DNA of 34,054 bases from Streptomyces purpureus (GCF_014648195.1 NZ_BMQQ01000027.1:1-34054), one strand, 5' to 3'. Shown: positions 16,632 to 24,065, counted from the stretch's first letter. Numbers and translations: made by a program. Notes: generated by a model from the letters alone, not told the origin.

Positions 16632-17981
16632 GTGTATGTGACGAGGCTCCGGCTCGACGGCGTACGTGGGTTCCACGGCGCCCGCGCCTGCGACCTCGAC
16701 TTCACGCGCCCGGACGGACGCCTTGCCGGTTGGACCGTACTTGCGGGACGCAACGGCTCGGGCAAGACGACCCTGCTGCGGACCATCGCCCTAGTGCTGG
16801 CAGGCCGACAGCGCGCCCATCAGCTGGACAACGAAGCCGAGGACTATCTGTCGCACGGCCAGTCCCGGGGCTCTGCCGAACTTTCCCTCCGCCCCGATGT
16901 TGAGTCCGACCTCGGGGCCACAGCAGCACCTCTAACGCTCGGCATGAAGTGGGCTCCTGACCGGGAGCCCCTTACACCGCACGATCAGCCACCGACCAGG
17001 GTGACCTTCAGCGTGAGGGCAGGTGCTAAGGACTCCCGCCTATTGTGGTCGCCCTCGCCCCCGTCGGGCTGGTTCCATGCCGCGTATGGTCCCTTCCGGA
17101 GGCTCGCCGGCACTGGGGTGTTCGAACGCAACGCGCAGAACCGCGACCGCGCCGAGGCCATGCGCACTCTCTTCGAGGAGGAGTCGGCTCTCACCGAGTC
17201 GGTCGACTGGCTGGTCTCCGTCCGTCTGCGCCAGCTCGAAGGCGAGACCGGGGCGGACCAGCTGATCGAAACGGTCCTCGCACTGCTGAACGACGAATTG
17301 CTGCCTGGCGGCTTCCGTGTCGAGGAGGTCACCTCGCGCGGACTGTGGCTGCGGCGTACCGACGGAGACGGACAGCTGATCGCGCTCCGGCGCATGAGCG
17401 ACGGCCTACGGACCGTCGCCGCCCTCGTCCTGGACGTCGTACGGCAGATGCACGCCGCTTACGGAACCCTGGACCTCCGCCGAGATGGCGATCGTCCGTA
17501 CCTGCCCCACCCCGGCATCGTCCTCATCGACGAGGTCGACGCCCACCTCCACGTCTCCTGGCAGCAGCGCATCGGCGAGTGGTTCAAGGCCCACTTCCCC
17601 GCCGTGCAGTTCATCGTCTCCACGCACAGCCCCTACATCTGCCAAGCCGCCGACCCGGGCGGACTGATCAGGCTCCCCGGGCCGAATGAGCAGGTCCCGC
17701 CCGAGGTAGTGGACGACGAGCTCTACGGCAGGGTCGTCTACGGGACCGGTGATGATGCGGTCCTGTCGGACTTCTTCGGGCTGGAATCGCCGTTCTCCCG
17801 CCGAGCTGAGGAGATGAGAGAGGAACTGGCAGACCTGGAGTACGAGGTTGCGACGGGGCGGGCCGACGCCGCAACGATGCAGAGGTTCCGTGAACTGCGC
17901 AGGAAGCTGGCCAGCTCGCAGTCCACTCGCTTGGACGAGCTCGATCTGGGGGCAAGGAGACGGGGGGCCAGCAGTACGTGA
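16632..17981 (+). CDS. AAA/ABC-type ATPase, Septu PtuA-like
   Basis: The 449-residue protein belongs to the SMC/OLD-like AAA ATPases. It shows Walker A GRNGSGKT (39-46), the motif YGPFRR (152-157) often seen in this group, a signature-like MSDGLRT (255-261), Walker B VLIDEVDAH (297-305) and STHSP (330-334). The helical C-terminal 60 residues may contact a partner. The 4-base overlap with an HNH nuclease gene matches the Septu anti-phage system, in which PtuA senses infection and activates the PtuB nuclease. ATPases of this type also pair with HNH nucleases in some retron systems, but I see no reverse transcriptase here. It starts at GTG. Septu assignment is from family features and gene order. 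Confidence 0.75.
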   Translation: MYVTRLRLDGVRGFHGARACDLDFTRPDGRLAGWTVLAGRNGSGKTTLLRTIALVLAGRQRAHQLDNEAEDYLSHGQSRGSAELSLRPDVESDLGATAAPLTLGMKWAPDREPLTPHDQPPTRVTFSVRAGAKDSRLLWSPSPPSGWFHAAYGPFRRLAGTGVFERNAQNRDRAEAMRTLFEEESALTESVDWLVSVRLRQLEGETGADQLIETVLALLNDELLPGGFRVEEVTSRGLWLRRTDGDGQLIALRRMSDGLRTVAALVLDVVRQMHAAYGTLDLRRDGDRPYLPHPGIVLIDEVDAHLHVSWQQRIGEWFKAHFPAVQFIVSTHSPYICQAADPGGLIRLPGPNEQVPPEVVDDELYGRVVYGTGDDAVLSDFFGLESPFSRRAEEMREELADLEYEVATGRADAATMQRFRELRRKLASSQSTRLDELDLGARRRGASST

Positions 17982-18733
17982 TCAAACTCGTACGGCAGCG
18001 CCTGTCCTCCGAACTGGAATCCTCCCTCGTGAGGCTGACCCAGGAACTCGCGGGCACTCCGATAGCCGAACGTATCGAGCACGCCGACCGGATGTGGGAC
18101 CGGAGAACCGTACGCCGGGACGTCTACCGGCCGGTGAAAGACGAGCTTGAGACCATGGCCCCGGGCCTGGACTGTTGCATGTACTGCGGCAACCACATGG
18201 CAGACACGGTCGACCACTTCGTTCCCAAGTCTCGGTGCGCGCTCCGGACGTTCTACTGGCCGAACCTTCTGCTCGCCTGCTCCACCTGTAACTCTCGGTT
18301 CAAGAGAGATCAGCACAGGAGCGATGGGCTTGTCGGCTCCCTCCTTGTGGATCCGACGCGCGACGACCCCATCGAGCATCTTGATCTACAGCTGGAGAGT
18401 GGCCTCTACCGCGCAGTCGAGGGTTCGAAGAAAGGCCAGTGGACGATCGACGTGTGCGGGCTCAATGAGGGTAAGCGCCCAAGGGCCCGGGAGGGTGCCT
18501 GGCGGAGCTTGGGCGGCGACCTCAAGGGGTGGGCACGTGCGCGGGACGAGGGCCGACCGGACGACATGCGCTTCCACCTCTGGCGCATGCGCGACCAGCC
18601 TTTCGCCGATGTCTGCTACGCCGCCTTGCACAAGGCCGTCTCCGAAAACGCCGGCGCCATCTTCGTGGATACGGACCCTCACGTCCTCGCCCTGCTGAGA
18701 GACGAGGAGCTGCGTGCGCTCCTCCTTCTGTGA
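17978..18733 (+). CDS. HNH endonuclease, Septu PtuB-like
   Basis: The 251-residue protein has an HNH nuclease core: a zinc pair CMYC (67-70), catalytic DH (79-80), Asn96 and a second zinc pair CSTC (101-104). A helical C-terminal domain of unknown role follows. It resembles the HNH family (TIGR02646-like) encoded beside AAA ATPases in Septu and retron defence systems. The GTG start overlaps the ATPase stop by 4 bases, so the two are made together. It is the last gene of element 1 before its attachment core. All nuclease residues look intact. Confidence 0.78.
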   Translation: MIKLVRQRLSSELESSLVRLTQELAGTPIAERIEHADRMWDRRTVRRDVYRPVKDELETMAPGLDCCMYCGNHMADTVDHFVPKSRCALRTFYWPNLLLACSTCNSRFKRDQHRSDGLVGSLLVDPTRDDPIEHLDLQLESGLYRAVEGSKKGQWTIDVCGLNEGKRPRAREGAWRSLGGDLKGWARARDEGRPDDMRFHLWRMRDQPFADVCYAALHKAVSENAGAIFVDTDPHVLALLRDEELRALLLL

Positions 18734-18844
18734 GGGAGCGCACACGGGTGGCGGCGGGTGGTGGCGTCTCTGTTCCTGAGCGTGTGCCCCATGAGCCACG
18801 CCGCATCGAGCGGGCGCAGGGCCCGCAGACCAGGGGCGAACGGC

Positions 18845-18867
18845 AACTGAGACCAAAACTGAGACCA
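18845..18867 (+). repeat. tandem 11-bp repeat, candidate integrase arm site of element 1
   Basis: AACTGAGACCA occurs twice (18845-18855 and 18857-18867), 65 bases before the attachment core. It stands where element 2 has its own repeated motif, so it may be an arm-type binding site for the element 1 integrase. Confidence 0.4.
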
Positions 18868-18872
18868 CGCAC

Positions 18873-18910
18873 GTCGAAGGGCCCCACCGCGAACGGTGGG
18901 GCCCTTCGAC
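18873..18910. terminator. 17-bp perfect hairpin at the right end of element 1
   Basis: A perfect 17-bp stem (18873-18889 with 18894-18910) with a CGAA loop lies 21 bases before the attachment core. The end of element 2 has a similar hairpin in the same place, with shared CGAAGGG...CCCTTCG arms. It probably insulates the tRNA gene from element transcription. Confidence 0.75.
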
Positions 18911-18931
18911 ATCGTGCCCGGTGAGGCACTG

Positions 18932-18983
18932 GCGGAGGATACGAGATTCGAACTCGTGAGGGGTTGCCCCCAACACGCTTTCC
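18932..18983 (-). repeat. attachment core between elements 1 and 2 (tRNA-Ser 3' half copy)
   Basis: These 52 bases are identical to 34003-34054. On the minus strand they read as the 3' half of a class II tRNA: anticodon-loop end, long variable arm, T-loop TTCGAAT and acceptor strand ATCCTCC. Past 18985 the sequence departs from what the anticodon stem of a tRNA would need, so this copy is a fragment left by integration rather than a working tRNA gene. It marks the right end of element 1 and the left end of element 2. Confidence 0.85.
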
Positions 18984-19082
18984 AACTGTCCGCGCGGCCG
19001 TACGGGGGCGTTCACGGGGGTTCGCGCGGCAGGTCAGACGGGGTGCGCGTACGCCAGTGAACGGGGGTGGCCGTCCGCGCAC

Positions 19083-19103
19083 TGGACAAAGACCAGGACA
19101 ACG
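19083..19103 (+). repeat. left arm-type site of element 2
   Basis: These 21 bases match 33910-33930 with one mismatch and in the same orientation. Each copy holds GGACAA twice. The two lie about 100 bases inside either attachment core, as expected for integrase arm-binding sites. Confidence 0.5.
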
Positions 19104-19114
19104 AGCGGCACGGC

Positions 19115-19543
19115 TCAGGCGGATTCGAGCAGGTGGCGCCCGTCATGGGCGCGCACGTGGGGCGTGACCGTGGAGCCCAGGGCGTCCAGCACGCGCACGG
19201 CGTAGACCTCACCCATCCACTTCTCGACTTCATCGGGAGTCAGCCACTCCACGGCCGTCGACTCATTCGACGTGCGCTCCACACCGTCGACCGGCCGGCA
19301 CCGGAAGACGAGAGCCACGATGCCCCGGCTCATGTTCTTGTAGACGCCGGTCAGGCGCTCGACTGAGACGCGGATGCCCGTCTCTTCCAGCACCTCCCGC
19401 ACCGCGCCGTCCTCGGGGCGTTCGTCCAGTTCGAGGACTCCCCCAGGGGGCTCCCACGTGCCGTTGTCCGCGCGTCGGATCGCGAGCACGCGGCCGTCAT
19501 CGCGCACAACCACGCCAGCGACCGAGACCGAGTGAAGCGGCAT
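19115..19543 (-). CDS. Nudix hydrolase, pSAM2 Pif-like
   Basis: The 142-residue protein has a complete Nudix box: Gly35, Glu41, then Arg49-Glu50, Glu53-Glu54 and Gly56. Nudix enzymes cleave nucleoside diphosphates linked to another group; the substrate here cannot be read from sequence. In pSAM2 the Nudix protein Pif, encoded close to the element end, prevents transfer into cells that already carry the element. The same position and divergent placement beside the GntR regulator suggest that role. The ATG has GGAGG 7 nt upstream. Confidence 0.8.
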   Translation of the reverse strand: MPLHSVSVAGVVVRDDGRVLAIRRADNGTWEPPGGVLELDERPEDGAVREVLEETGIRVSVERLTGVYKNMSRGIVALVFRCRPVDGVERTSNESTAVEWLTPDEVEKWMGEVYAVRVLDALGSTVTPHVRAHDGRHLLESA

Positions 19544-19564
19544 TGACGCACCCTCCGGGTAGCG

Positions 19565-19590
19565 TTGCTTATGTACAGGAGCTTAGGAGG
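19565..19590. promoter_or_regulatory. operator-like site before the GntR regulator
   Basis: The 58-base gap between the Nudix and GntR genes contains TTGCTTATGTACAGGAG (19565-19581), which matches the TTGACTCATGTACATGAG site at 20429-20446 in most positions. This suggests that the regulator represses its own promoter. TTAGGAGG is the ribosome site. Confidence 0.45.
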
Positions 19591-19601
19591 AACAGTAGGA
19601 C

Positions 19602-20378
19602 ATGCCCACGTCTTCCAGAGACTCGGGAAAACCAAAGTACCTACAGATCGCTGACGACCTGGTCCAGCAGATCAAGGAGAAGATCCTTGCCCCGGGGGAT
19701 CAGGTACCCAGTGAATCTGACCTCATGAAGAAGTACGCCGCTTCTCAGGGCACGGTTCGCAAGGCATTCGCCGAACTGCGCGCCACGGGGCTCATCGAGA
19801 CGCGTCACGGCAAGGGGTCGTACGTGAAGCGGCGGCCCCCTGTGCGCCGGAAGTCCTCGGACCGGTTCCGCCGGTCGCATCGCACCGCGGGCAAGGCCGC
19901 GTACCTGGCTGAGGCGGAGCAAGCGGGCAGTACGCCCAGCGTGAGCGTCCTGTACGTCGGGCCGGTCGACGCTCCGGAAGAGATCGCGGAGAGGCTGTCG
20001 GTTCCGGTCGGGGCAAAGGTGCTGGCGCGGCGCCGTCTCTACTTCAGTGACGGCACTCCGACCGAGGAAGCCACGTCCTACCTCCCGTGGGACATCGCGA
20101 AGGACATCCCGGAACTGTTCGAGGAGAACCCCGGTGGCGGCGGCATCTACGCCCGGCTGGAAGAGCATGGGCACAGGCTGCGGGAGCTCTCAGAGACCGT
20201 CCGCGTCCGTCTGGCCACCAAACAGGAGGTCGCTGCCCTGAGCCTGAGCCCCGGCTCACCCATCATCCACCTGACCCGGAATGCGGAATCTGAGGCGGGC
20301 CGCGTGGTCGAGGTCTGCGACACCTTCATGGCCGCTGACCAGTTCGTTTTGGAGTACCGGATCCCTGCTGGCGACTGA
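19602..20378 (+). CDS. GntR-family (HutC/UTRA) repressor, KorSA-like
   Basis: The 258-residue protein has a GntR winged helix at about residues 10-75 (KYLQIADDLVQQI, then PSESDLMKKYAASQGTVRKA) and a UTRA ligand-binding domain at about 100-255. In pSAM2 the GntR protein KorSA keeps the element silent by repressing the activator gene pra and itself. Here a perfect 16-bp palindrome lies just downstream at the next promoter, and a related site lies at its own promoter. The ATG follows TAGGAGG. I see no pra homologue next to it, so it may act directly on the operon starting near 20966. Confidence 0.85.
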   Translation: MPTSSRDSGKPKYLQIADDLVQQIKEKILAPGDQVPSESDLMKKYAASQGTVRKAFAELRATGLIETRHGKGSYVKRRPPVRRKSSDRFRRSHRTAGKAAYLAEAEQAGSTPSVSVLYVGPVDAPEEIAERLSVPVGAKVLARRRLYFSDGTPTEEATSYLPWDIAKDIPELFEENPGGGGIYARLEEHGHRLRELSETVRVRLATKQEVAALSLSPGSPIIHLTRNAESEAGRVVEVCDTFMAADQFVLEYRIPAGD

Positions 20379-20428
20379 ACAACCCGACTCCTGAGCTCCG
20401 GCCCGTCGCAGCAATTTCGCGCGGCGGG

Positions 20429-20483
20429 TTGACTCATGTACATGAGTTGGGCACTCTCTTACATGTCACTCCTACACATGAGT
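20429..20483 (+). promoter_or_regulatory. GntR operator and -35 element
   Basis: TTGACT (20429-20434) is a perfect -35 hexamer. It overlaps the perfect palindrome ACTCATGTACATGAGT (20432-20447). A second half-site, ACATGAGT, lies at 20476-20483. A GntR dimer bound here would block RNA polymerase. I do not see a convincing -10. Confidence 0.6.
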
Positions 20484-20772
20484 GCAGGAGTGCAGGAGTC
20501 CGTCGTGCCTGCTTACACGCGGTCCGAGCGGCAGGGGAGACGTAAAAGTCCGTCGTCTTCACGGATCGATCGGTGTCATCGGCTAAGCCGTTGGTCTGAC
20601 CCTCGGGCGTAGACCCAGGGACCGGATCGGCGGGGATCCTGGTGATTGGGCTGCACCCGGTCCATGACAGGTAGCCATTCCAGGGAGATCGACTCAGCGA
20701 GTGACGACTGAGTGACGCGGTGACCGCGCGCCGTCCAAGGGAGGCGGAGCAAGGCGCATACGGGAGCCGCGA

Positions 20773-20889
20773 GACGACAGTGACGGGCTTTCCCGTCACT
20801 CGTCATGCGGGCAGGGCGCCGGCGTCTGGTCGGTGCCCTGCCCGTTTGATGAGGGCTTTCGAGTGTCCCCGCCCGCACCGCGGTGCGGG
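20773..20889 (+). ncRNA. three consecutive stem-loops in the leader
   Basis: Stem 1 is AGTGACGGG (20779-20787 with 20792-20800), loop CTTT, extended by GACG/CGTC past a 2-nt bulge. Stem 2 is 14 bp with one G-U pair (20808-20821 with 20831-20844). Stem 3 is the 18-bp palindrome at 20872-20889, followed by TTCTTT, like an intrinsic terminator. The series suggests attenuation or a structured regulatory RNA. Confidence 0.5.
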
Positions 20890-20965
20890 TTCTTTCCACG
20901 GCTTACGTCCCCGTTGAGGCACCTCCGGGACGCGTTCGGGCCGTTCCACTGTGAGGAGAGACCCC

Positions 20966-21259
20966 ATGAAGTTGATCGTTGCTGGTCATCAGGCCGTCAC
21001 CGACGCGGAGTTCGCGGAACTGGCGCTGGGCACCCCGGTTGAGCTGTGGCTCGGGGTGGAGGGCGAGAGTGACGAGGAGCGCGCGGCCCGTCTGGACGCG
21101 GCGCGGGACATCCTCGCCGACCCCGAGTACCGGGAGCTCCCGGACGAACTGATCCGCTTGGCCGCTCGGGTGGTCGAGGACCACCCGGACCTGTTCAACG
21201 TGGTCCCGCTGGCCCGCCCCGCCCGCCGCCGTCCGGTGCGCCGGGGGGTTGCGGCATGA
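20966..21259 (+). CDS. small hypothetical protein
   Basis: The 97-residue protein is acidic and helical in the middle (ESDEERAARLDAARDIL), with an Arg-rich end. I do not recognise a domain. It is the first gene of the rightward operon. The ATG at 20966 is preceded by GAGGAG, and its stop overlaps the next gene by 4 bases. Small acidic proteins at this position are common in Streptomyces AICEs, but their function is unknown. Confidence 0.65.
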   Translation: MKLIVAGHQAVTDAEFAELALGTPVELWLGVEGESDEERAARLDAARDILADPEYRELPDELIRLAARVVEDHPDLFNVVPLARPARRRPVRRGVAA

Positions 21260-21585
21260 GCGACGGTCTGACGCTGGACGGCCTGGCCGTGCCGCTGCGC
21301 GTGCTGCGCCTGCTGGCCACGGACTTCGGGCACCTGCCGGCACCGGCCGTGCATCTGTCCGGCATCTTCCCCAACCGGCTGGAGCTCTCGCTCCACGACG
21401 ACCTGGCCGAGTTCGAGACGTGGCGCGATGCCCTGGGGATCGCCCCGGACGCCGTGAAGCACAGCACGCAGAGCGACGGTCGAACCCGCGTCCTGAAGGC
21501 GTCCGTCGAGTACGCGGGCGCTGAGCTGGAGTTGGTGGCCTACGCGCGCGTTCCCGACTACGTGCGCTCGCGGAAGTGGGCCTGA
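21256..21585 (+). CDS. small hypothetical protein
   Basis: The 109-residue protein starts at ATG in a 4-base overlap with the previous gene, so the two are likely co-translated. It looks like a mixed alpha/beta fold without membrane segments or metal motifs (GIFPNRLELSLHDDLAEFET, then TRVLKASVEYAGAELELVAY). I do not recognise the family. Its TGA overlaps the ATG of the following broken gene. Confidence 0.65.
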   Translation: MSDGLTLDGLAVPLRVLRLLATDFGHLPAPAVHLSGIFPNRLELSLHDDLAEFETWRDALGIAPDAVKHSTQSDGRTRVLKASVEYAGAELELVAYARVPDYVRSRKWA

Positions 21586-21966
21586 TGTCGGCCGCGTGGG
21601 CAAGTGCTTCGACCCGACCGGCGCCCGCTACGGCGTCCCCACCTACCCCTGCGCCTGGCCCCGGACGGCCTGGCCACCCGCCGCCAGCTCCGCGCGAGCG
21701 GCTTACGGCCGGGCGGGCAGCCGATCGCGGCGCAGGTCATGCGAGTCAACCGGCGGGCCGGGGGCGTGCGGGTCAGCTACCTCGACCGCATCGACCTGGC
21801 CAAGCCGGTCCGCCCGATGACGTCGCGCAAGTGGGGGGCGCTGGCGCTGGCGATGCTCGCGCGGTGCACCTGCCCGCAGTGCGGGGTCACCTACAGCTAC
21901 TGCCTGCCGACATCGCTCGGCATGTGCGTGCTGTGCGCCTTCCCCGACGACCAGAAAGCCGCCTGA
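21585..21966 (+). pseudogene. frameshifted RRQLRA-type protein gene
   Basis: Two overlapping frames together form one recognisable small Streptomyces protein. From 21596 one frame reads GKCFDPTGARYGVPTYP; the next frame then reads RLAPDGLATRRQLRASGLRP and continues to a cysteine-containing end (CTCPQCGVTYSYCLPTS) at 21966. Joining them needs one extra base near 21652, and another near 21594 to connect to the ATG at 21585 that is coupled to the previous stop. The gene is therefore either broken or affected by sequencing errors in GC-rich DNA. I see no classical slippery heptamer that would favour programmed frameshifting. Proteins of this type are frequent in AICEs and of unknown function. Confidence 0.6.
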
Positions 21967-22008
21967 CCACCCCTGGATGGGCGGACACCTTCCGACAAGG
22001 AGAGAGCA

Positions 22009-23064
22009 GTGAAGCATCCCCCGGAACGGTCCCTGAGCAGGGGCCAGGCATGGATCCTCGGTGCCGCCGCGGTGCCCATGGTCGCCTTCGGCGGCTTGGG
22101 CGCGGTCGGCACCTACAGCAACATCACATCGGTGTTCCACCGGTCGGCCACCGCGCTCGGTGTGGTCGCCGCGGGTGAGGGCGCCACGCTCGTGCTCGCG
22201 CTGGTCCTGGTGGGCCTGACCATGCTGGGTCAGTCGGCCCCGGCGGCCGTGCGGGTCGGGCTGTGGACGCTGCCCGCGGTGGCCTCCCTGACCGGCGCCG
22301 CGGTCGCCAAGTCCGTGACGGAGGCGGTGGTGTTCGCCGTCACCCCGATGGCCATGTGCGTGTCCGCGGAGGGCATGGGCCTGCTGGCCCGCCGCATCGT
22401 CGTCTATCGCACCGGGGTGGACGCCGAAGCCCAGCGCCGCAACGCCGCGGTCATGCAGCGCCTCGCCTACCACCGGGCCCGCGCCGCGAACCACCCCGAC
22501 CAGAAGGCGCGCAAGGGCTCGGAGCTGGAGTCGTGGAAGCTCGCCAAGAAGGTCGGTACGGGTGACGCTCTGCTCGGGGCGCACCTGGTCGGCGTGCAGC
22601 GCGAGCGGATGACGGCCGGCGCGGACGCCGCGCTTGCGGGCATGTTCGCCCTGCCCGTCACGGCCCCCGCCCCGGGCGTGACGGCTGCCCCCGAGCCGCC
22701 GGCGATCGAGGGCGTGGACGAGGAGGGCGTCACACCCCCCGTGACGGAGGAAGACACGCAGGTCACGGACGTGTTCGACACCGTTCCGGCGCAGGGCGTC
22801 ACGCCCGTGACGGACGGCGTCACACCCCCCGTGACGCTGGAGGAGATCGCGGCCGTGGCGGGCGTGCCCGCGCCGGTCGCGGGTGAGCCGCTGTCGGATG
22901 CTCAGCTCGTGGTCGTCCTGCGGCACCTGCGTTACAGCGACGACCCGCCGCTGTCCTACCGCCAGGCCGTCGCCGCGTTCCGTGAGGGCGGGTTCGTGGG
23001 CGGGGAACAGCGGGTGCGCAAGGCGTGGGGATCGCTGATGTCCCACGAGGAATCCGAAGCCTGA
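22009..23064 (+). CDS. SpdB-like (DUF2637-type) membrane protein
   Basis: The 351-residue protein has about four hydrophobic segments in its first 130 residues, a basic cytoplasmic stretch, an acidic Pro/Val-rich linker containing the repeat GVTPPVT twice, and a short C-terminal helical domain that looks DNA-binding (LSYRQAVAAFREGGFVGGEQ). It has the same plan as the 481-residue membrane protein of element 1. Spd proteins help spread the transferred element through the septa of the recipient mycelium, where they are thought to work with TraB. The GTG start follows AAGGAGAG. The DNA of the linker holds two exact copies of a 21-bp sequence (22726-22746 and 22816-22836) that is itself an inverted repeat (CGTCAC/GTGACG). 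Confidence 0.72.
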   Translation: MKHPPERSLSRGQAWILGAAAVPMVAFGGLGAVGTYSNITSVFHRSATALGVVAAGEGATLVLALVLVGLTMLGQSAPAAVRVGLWTLPAVASLTGAAVAKSVTEAVVFAVTPMAMCVSAEGMGLLARRIVVYRTGVDAEAQRRNAAVMQRLAYHRARAANHPDQKARKGSELESWKLAKKVGTGDALLGAHLVGVQRERMTAGADAALAGMFALPVTAPAPGVTAAPEPPAIEGVDEEGVTPPVTEEDTQVTDVFDTVPAQGVTPVTDGVTPPVTLEEIAAVAGVPAPVAGEPLSDAQLVVVLRHLRYSDDPPLSYRQAVAAFREGGFVGGEQRVRKAWGSLMSHEESEA

Positions 23065-23087
23065 CCGCACGTCCGGCACACATCAAT

Positions 23088-23120
23088 GACGGCCAGCCCA
23101 CGGGTATTGGGCTGGCCGTC
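23088..23120. terminator. 13-bp hairpin after the SpdB-like gene
   Basis: A perfect 13-bp stem (23088-23100 with 23108-23120) with a 7-nt loop lies 24 bases past the stop at 23064. It divides the small-gene block from the downstream spd/tra genes. Confidence 0.65.
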
Positions 23121-23269
23121 GTTGCGACTGCCGGAAGCAGTCGACCGCACCAGTGAAGCAGACCCGGTGAGCCCCGGCGAGCGGCACCTTCGCAGACCCG
23201 GCGCGCAGACCCGACGCGCTTCGATCCGCACAGCCCTCATCCACCCCTTTTCGTTCAAGGAGATTCGCC

Positions 23270-23515
23270 GTGTCGTTCCAGGCTCCGGCCTTGTGGCCCG
23301 AGGGTGTCATCGCCCGCTACGCCACCTACGCCGCCGAACTGCTGCAGGACGCGAACGTCACCGTGGACGTGACCACCGAAGACCTCCGGACCGCCGGACG
23401 CTGCCGGGGCTGCGGCACCTCGTGGGGCAACTACAGCTGCTACGAGCACACCGTCAAGAAGTGGGCGCAGGAGCACGCCGAGAAGTGCCGCGCGCTGCCC
23501 CGCCCCACCGCGTGA
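23270..23515 (+). CDS. small zinc-finger-like protein
   Basis: The 81-residue protein starts at GTG behind AAGGAG. Its C-terminal half carries Cys and His in a metal-binding arrangement: CRGC, then Cys, two His and a final Cys (SCYEHTVKKWAQEHAEKC). It may bind DNA or a partner protein through one zinc ion. I do not recognise the family. It is the first gene of the spd-tra block. Confidence 0.65.
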   Translation: MSFQAPALWPEGVIARYATYAAELLQDANVTVDVTTEDLRTAGRCRGCGTSWGNYSCYEHTVKKWAQEHAEKCRALPRPTA

Positions 23516-23564
23516 ACGTCCCGCGCTCTTCGTCAATCATCCTCTCTCACCTGGGAGTTTCGCT

Positions 23565-24065
23565 GTGTCCAGCCGTACTCGTACCCGCAAGGTGAAGACG
23601 GCCGCGGGCGTCCACACCGTCCACATCCCGCGCCAGCGCGGACGCCGCGGCGCGCAGCCGTTCGTGGTCGTCGTCCCCGAACGGCCGTCCCTGACCCGTG
23701 AAGCGCTCGGCTTCCTGGGCCGCGGGCTGTGGAGCGTCCGCCAGGCGCTCGCCCCGACCGGCTTCGCGCTGCTGGCCCTGGGTGTGACCACGCTGCTGCA
23801 CACCATCGCCTGGTGGTCCGGCCTGGTGCTCGCGCCCGTGGCCGTGGCGCCGGCGGTGTGGTTCGCCGTCGTGCAGCGTTCGCGCCGGGCGAGGGGTTCC
23901 ACGCTGGCCTGGCGCACCTGCCTGGCCGTGTTCGCCACGCTCGCGTTCGCGTGGGCGGCGCTGGCGGCCGGGTTCGGCCCGTGGGCCGGTCCGCTGCCGC
24001 TGGTCTGGCTCCTGACGTGGCTGATCGCTCAGACCGCGTGGCTCATCGTCCGTCACACCCGCTGA
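23565..24065 (+). CDS. small membrane protein, Spd-like
   Basis: The 166-residue protein has a basic N-terminal 40 residues and then three or four hydrophobic segments (ALLALGVTTLLHTIAWW, VLAPVAVAPAVWFAVV, CLAVFATLAFAWAAL, PLPLVWLLTWLIAQTAWLI). Small multi-pass proteins next to traB in Streptomyces elements belong to the spread (Spd) group needed for intramycelial movement. It starts at GTG after GGGAG. Function is inferred from position and membrane pattern only. Confidence 0.65.
   Translation: MSSRTRTRKVKTAAGVHTVHIPRQRGRRGAQPFVVVVPERPSLTREALGFLGRGLWSVRQALAPTGFALLALGVTTLLHTIAWWSGLVLAPVAVAPAVWFAVVQRSRRARGSTLAWRTCLAVFATLAFAWAALAAGFGPWAGPLPLVWLLTWLIAQTAWLIVRHTR

Larger units (their letters stand above)
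20379..20965. other. 587-base gene-free region with operator and three hairpins
   Basis: No gene is supportable here. From left to right it holds the palindromic operator (20432-20447), a half-site ACATGAGT (20476-20483), a tandem GTGCAGGA repeat near 20483-20500, several GTGAC motifs around 20698-20725 and three hairpins (20773-20889). It is probably a long 5' leader of the downstream small-gene/transfer operon. Confidence 0.55.

Noticed and set aside
18770..18870. Remnant of a displaced integrase 3' end before the element 1 core
   Set aside because: The parallel layout with element 2 suggested it, but translation in each frame gives no stretch that I can align to the integrase end with confidence.
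18932..18983. Functional tRNA gene at the inner core
   Set aside because: Only the 3' half is present; the next bases cannot form the anticodon stem, so it is an attachment-site fragment.
20434..20799. 121-residue open frame on the minus strand in the structured leader
   Set aside because: It has no clear ribosome site, poor codon use for this DNA and no family features. It overlaps the operator and the first hairpin.
21645..21660. Programmed -1 frameshift in the RRQLRA-type gene
   Set aside because: The site does not form a classical slippery heptamer and no strong downstream structure is seen. Mutation or sequencing error is simpler.
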